Below are positions 5,381 through 7,231 of a stretch of 7,231 bases of DNA, piece by piece; position 1 is the stretch's first letter; each line of letters starts with the position of its first letter. The position numbers and the translations under genes were made by a program. Under the pieces are notes generated by a model that searched no databases, was not told the DNA's origin, and saw only the letters and a list, made by a program, of their open reading frames with translations. The stretch spans positions 1 through 7,231 of the forward strand of contig JAFDHU010000064.1 in NCBI GenBank assembly GCA_019308625.1. Reading direction: 5' to 3'. Source of the stretch: Deltaproteobacteria bacterium. Lineage in GTDB: Bacteria; Desulfobacterota; Desulfobaccia; Desulfobaccales; 0-14-0-80-60-11.

Positions 5381-5688
5381 GGCTTAACTAAGGCAGGAAG
5401 AACAGGCAGGAAATGAGCATAGTCCATTCCTGGACCTTGGAACTGATTCCTCCCGGGCCGTCGCCTCTTCTTGTCCCGCTCCCCCTTCCGCCGTCTCCCC
5501 TTGCCTGGGGCTTTCTATTGGCCCGTTTTTAGGTCAATTTTCGCCAAAACAACCGACCTGGTCTGATCCGACGGCCCCTGGCCGGGGAGGCCCGATCTCC
5601 GGACAGGCAGGGGCCAGCAGACTGGGGGTTACCACAGTTTGAATTTCCCTGGGTTTCCCCACCCTGGCCCTGAACCGACAAGCAAAGG
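5381..5688 (-). other. Long motA-motB intergenic gap with strong hairpin
   Basis: These 308 bases contain no supported gene. A large hairpin pairs GGCCCCTG (5573-5580) with CAGGGGCC (5608-5615). Inside it, CCGGGGA (5582-5588) pairs with TCTCCGG (5596-5602), with one G-T wobble. On the transcribed minus strand the hairpin lies about 75 bases past the motA stop and is not followed by a proper U-tract. Downstream of it, 5461-5504 is a purine-rich stretch with several G-runs on the mRNA strand. A possible 10-codon ORF (5388-5420, MLISCLFFLP) with AGGA 7 bases upstream ends 7 bases before motB and might couple to it. Confidence 0.45.
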
Positions 5689-6555
5689 TTAGCTTGCCTT
5701 GACCTTGATGGCCCGGCAGGCCTCCTCCACTTCGGCATAGGTGGGGCGGAAATCGCTGTCAATCACCCGACGGGCGAACTCCACCGCCACAATGGGGGGC
5801 AGGCCTTTGGCGTAGGCCACCACCCCAGCCTTAATGCACCTTAAAAAGAGCTCCTGGGCCTCCGCCTGGTGCTCAATCTGGGCGCTGAAAGGCTGCAGGA
5901 AGCCATAGCACATCAGCACTCCCAAAAAGGTACCCACCAGGGCGGCTGCCACCTTGTGGCCCACCTCCGAGGCCGGGCCGCCGATGGCCTGCATGGTGAT
6001 GACAATTCCCAAAACCGCGGCCACAATCCCCATGCCCGGCAGGGAATCGGCAATGCGGGCCAGGGTATGGGCCGGTTTTTTGCCCTCCTCCTCCTGTACC
6101 TCCAGGTCGGCGTCCAACAGCATCTCCATTTCCTGGGCCGGCACCCCGCCCACCACCAGGAGCTTCAAAGAGTCGGCAAGAAACTCCAAGGCGTGAGGGT
6201 TTTTCAGAATCACCGGGTATTTGTTGAAGATCTCGGACTCCTCCGGCCTCTCCACATGCTCCTCCAAGGTGAGAAGTCCCTTAATCCTGGCGGTCTGGAA
6301 CATCTCATACAGGAGCTGCAGCAGTTCTATCAAGCTTGCCTGATTTACTCCTGAGGATTTCAGGGAGCCCAGAAGGTAGCGGATTATCCGGACCAACACG
6401 GGTTTCGGGGTGGAAATCAGCAGGGCTCCCAAAGCGGTGCCGCCGATGATGATGAATTCGGCCCATTGCATGAGCACCAAAGGGGTTCCTCCCTCCAGCA
6501 TGAACCCCCCCAGCACCGACACCACCACCACCCCGATGCCAATCAGAACAAACAC
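5689..6555 (-). CDS. motA: Flagellar motor stator protein MotA
   Basis: MotA forms the membrane ring around MotB, and its cytoplasmic loop pushes on rotor protein FliG. The 288-residue protein has four membrane helices (about 1-22, 33-50, 170-192 and 203-222) with the large loop between helices 2 and 3. Key residues fall at the same numbers as in E. coli: R90 and E98 (FliG contacts), P173 in SLPGMGIVAAVLG, and P222. ERPEESEIFNKYPVIL (102-117) matches the E. coli-type loop. The start is GTG at 6553-6555, because an in-frame TAG lies three codons upstream and the protein aligns with the E. coli N-terminus from residue 1. A GGATAGG-like ribosome site lies 5 bases before it. It is first in the motA-motB unit, behind a sigma-28-like promoter. 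Confidence 0.95.
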   Translation of the reverse strand: MFVLIGIGVVVVSVLGGFMLEGGTPLVLMQWAEFIIIGGTALGALLISTPKPVLVRIIRYLLGSLKSSGVNQASLIELLQLLYEMFQTARIKGLLTLEEHVERPEESEIFNKYPVILKNPHALEFLADSLKLLVVGGVPAQEMEMLLDADLEVQEEEGKKPAHTLARIADSLPGMGIVAAVLGIVITMQAIGGPASEVGHKVAAALVGTFLGVLMCYGFLQPFSAQIEHQAEAQELFLRCIKAGVVAYAKGLPPIVAVEFARRVIDSDFRPTYAEVEEACRAIKVKAS

Positions 6556-6609
6556 TTCCGCCTATCCATGTGCAGATTGATACACCGAGCCCCCGGGGCT
6601 CCTGTTTGT

Positions 6610-6637
6610 TCATCGGCTCCAAAATGTGGGTTCTTTA
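6610..6637 (-). promoter_or_regulatory. Sigma-28 (FliA-type) promoter of motA
   Basis: On the minus strand TAAA (6634-6637) is followed, after 16 bases, by GCCGATGA (6610-6617). The flagellar sigma-28 consensus is TAAA, about 15 bases, GCCGATAA, so the -10 has one mismatch and the spacer is one base over. The predicted start is about 45-50 bases before the motA GTG. Its place directly upstream of a late flagellar gene strongly supports it. Confidence 0.75.
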
Positions 6638-6671
6638 ACCGGCTCACAAGAGAGAACCGTGTCTGCCCCCC

Positions 6672-6700
6672 TTGCCAAGGATGACAACCTTTCTTATAAT
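6672..6700 (+). promoter_or_regulatory. Sigma-70 promoter of the zinc-ribbon gene
   Basis: TTGCCA (6672-6677) and a perfect TATAAT (6695-6700) are exactly 17 bases apart on the plus strand. The predicted start near 6707 gives a leader of about 124 bases for the zinc-ribbon gene at 6831. It is back to back with the motA sigma-28 promoter, 34 bases away. Confidence 0.8.
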
Positions 6701-6711
6701 CCAATTGAAAA

Positions 6712-6782
6712 CTAATAAAAATTTCGGATTATTAGGCTTAGCTCAGGCGTCCTGTTCCAGGACAGGCTGCTGGGCTTCAGCC
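6712..6782 (+). other. Structured leader of the zinc-ribbon gene
   Basis: Three successive stem-loops lie between promoter and gene: CTAATAA/TTATTAG (6712-6718/6729-6735), GTCCTG/CAGGAC (6749-6754/6758-6763, loop TTC) and GGCTG/CAGCC (6765-6769/6778-6782). No T-tract follows the third. I recognise no riboswitch class. They may be ordinary leader folding; the two GC-rich hairpins almost touching are the stronger part. Confidence 0.35.
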
Positions 6783-6830
6783 ATCAAGACACTGAGCGAC
6801 TTCCAGCATTCTGTGACGGAGGGAAAAGCT

Positions 6831-6992
6831 ATGCCGACTTACGAATTTGTGTGTGTGAAATGCGGGGAGGAATTTGTCCGGATCATGAGCATTTCCGAAT
6901 ATGAGAGCAACAAGCCGGTCTGTCCCAAGTGCGGCGGCGAAGCCAGACAGCAGATTTCGGAATTCATCGCCAAAACCTCCCGCAAGAGCTGA
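6831..6992 (+). CDS. FmdB-family zinc-ribbon protein
   Basis: A 53-residue protein beginning MPTYEFVCVKCGEEFVRIMS, the hallmark start of the FmdB regulatory-protein family. Cysteines C8 and C11 (CVKC) and C32 and C35 (CPKC) form a single zinc ribbon; a basic tail ends the protein (KTSRKS). FmdB-type proteins were named from a putative regulator of formamidase/amidase operons, but most members have no demonstrated function. Family members are often somewhat longer with a Ser/Gly-rich tail, so this is a minimal form. The ATG is chosen because GGAGGG lies 7 bases upstream and the family motif starts there; the longer reading frame from 6672 covers the promoter. It has its own promoter and terminator, so it is a single-gene unit. 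Confidence 0.85.
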   Translation: MPTYEFVCVKCGEEFVRIMSISEYESNKPVCPKCGGEARQQISEFIAKTSRKS

Positions 6993-7044
6993 TCCCGGGT
7001 CTCAATCCCTAATTTCAGGGGAAGGCGAAAACAGCGCTGCATCG

Positions 7045-7067
7045 GCCCCTTTAGAGGGGCTTTTTTT
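7045..7067 (+). terminator. Intrinsic terminator of the zinc-ribbon gene
   Basis: GCCCCT (7045-7050) and AGGGGC (7055-7060) form a perfect 6-bp stem with a TTAG loop, followed directly by seven T residues (7061-7067). It lies 52 bases past the stop codon. It is enclosed by an outer perfect inverted repeat, GAAGGCGA (7021-7028) with TCGCCTTC (7069-7076). The minus strand lacks a T-run after the hairpin, so it should work for the plus-strand gene only. Confidence 0.92.
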
Positions 7068-7074
7068 ATCGCCT

Positions 7075-7231
7075 TCAGCCCTCCGGTTCGGCGGCAGCCG
7101 CCGGGCCGTGGCGCCATTGGCGGACAATCAGGCCATCGCCGGTGAGCCGGAGGGTGACCGCGCCCTCCCGGGCGTAATAGGTGGAAGGAGCGTCGGGATT
7201 TGTCCCAAGATCATGCTTTCCTGCCGGCTTA
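7075..7231 (-). CDS. C-terminal fragment of an unrecognised protein
   Basis: An open minus-strand frame enters from the right edge and ends at TGA (7075-7077), giving 51 residues. It includes STYYAREGAVTLRLTGDGLI and ends RQWRHGPAAAAEPEG. Its codons favour G or C at the third position, like the neighbouring genes, and no stop interrupts it. The central part looks like beta-strand (alternating VTLRLTGDGLIVRQW) and the Ala/Glu/Pro end like a flexible tail. No start is visible in the window. I do not recognise the family. It converges on the zinc-ribbon gene, and its stop overlaps the outer repeat around that gene's terminator. Confidence 0.6.
   Translation of the reverse strand, partial: KPAGKHDLGTNPDAPSTYYAREGAVTLRLTGDGLIVRQWRHGPAAAAEPEG

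Noticed and set aside
5497..5519. Terminator-like CCCC/GGGG hairpin followed by T-rich DNA on the plus strand.
   Set aside because: The stem is only 4 bp and no plus-strand gene precedes it.
5490..5540. A second sigma-28-like site (TAAA...GCC) in the motA-motB gap.
   Set aside because: Only GCC of the -10 element matches; the rest departs from consensus.
4232..5572. An 11-base inverted match, GTCGGATCAGA at 4232-4242 and its reverse complement at 5562-5572, flanking motB.
   Set aside because: Several 11-base matches are expected by chance in a window this size, and the similarity does not extend outward.

Overview
The window reads as an ordinary chromosomal stretch of a GC-rich, flagellated, LPS-bearing Gram-negative bacterium that makes selenoproteins. 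This rests on tuf behind a four-tRNA cluster, selA, an HU gene, lptG, a motA-motB pair with a sigma-28-type promoter, and an FmdB-type zinc ribbon. The combination, codon usage and LPS/flagellar genes would suit Desulfobacterota (former Deltaproteobacteria), but that placement is inference; no marker here fixes the lineage.

Layout. Positions 1-619 (minus strand): promoter, tRNA-Thr(TGT), tRNA-Tyr(GTA), tRNA-Gly(TCC), tRNA-Thr(GGT), then the first 38 codons of tuf (EF-Tu). This is the gene order of the classical thrU-tyrU-glyT-thrT-tufB operon. Divergently, selA (772-2187, plus) encodes selenocysteine synthase and carries a strong hairpin in its leader. Positions 2188-2495 form a gene-free interval between the convergent selA and HU genes; it is rich in inverted repeats, including a 12-bp perfect stem with a competing partner. 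HU (2496-2768, minus) has a probable promoter about 190 bases upstream. lptG (3056-4168, minus) is the LPS-export permease, with no lptF beside it. motB (4283-5380) and motA (5689-6555), both minus, encode the proton-type flagellar stator, separated by an unusually long 308-base gap containing a strong hairpin. A sigma-28-like promoter drives motA. Divergent from it, a textbook sigma-70 promoter (TTGCCA, 17 bases, TATAAT) drives a structured leader and a 53-codon zinc-ribbon gene (6831-6992) that ends at a clear intrinsic terminator. The last 157 bases hold the 3' end of an unrecognised convergent minus-strand gene.

Functionally the genes are housekeeping units rather than one pathway: translation (tuf, tRNAs, selA), nucleoid structure (HU), envelope biogenesis (lptG) and motility (motA, motB). 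I see no mobile element, CRISPR array, phage gene or defence system. The least explained parts are non-coding: the selA leader hairpin, the structured selA-HU interval, the motA-motB gap, and the nested inverted repeats around the last terminator.
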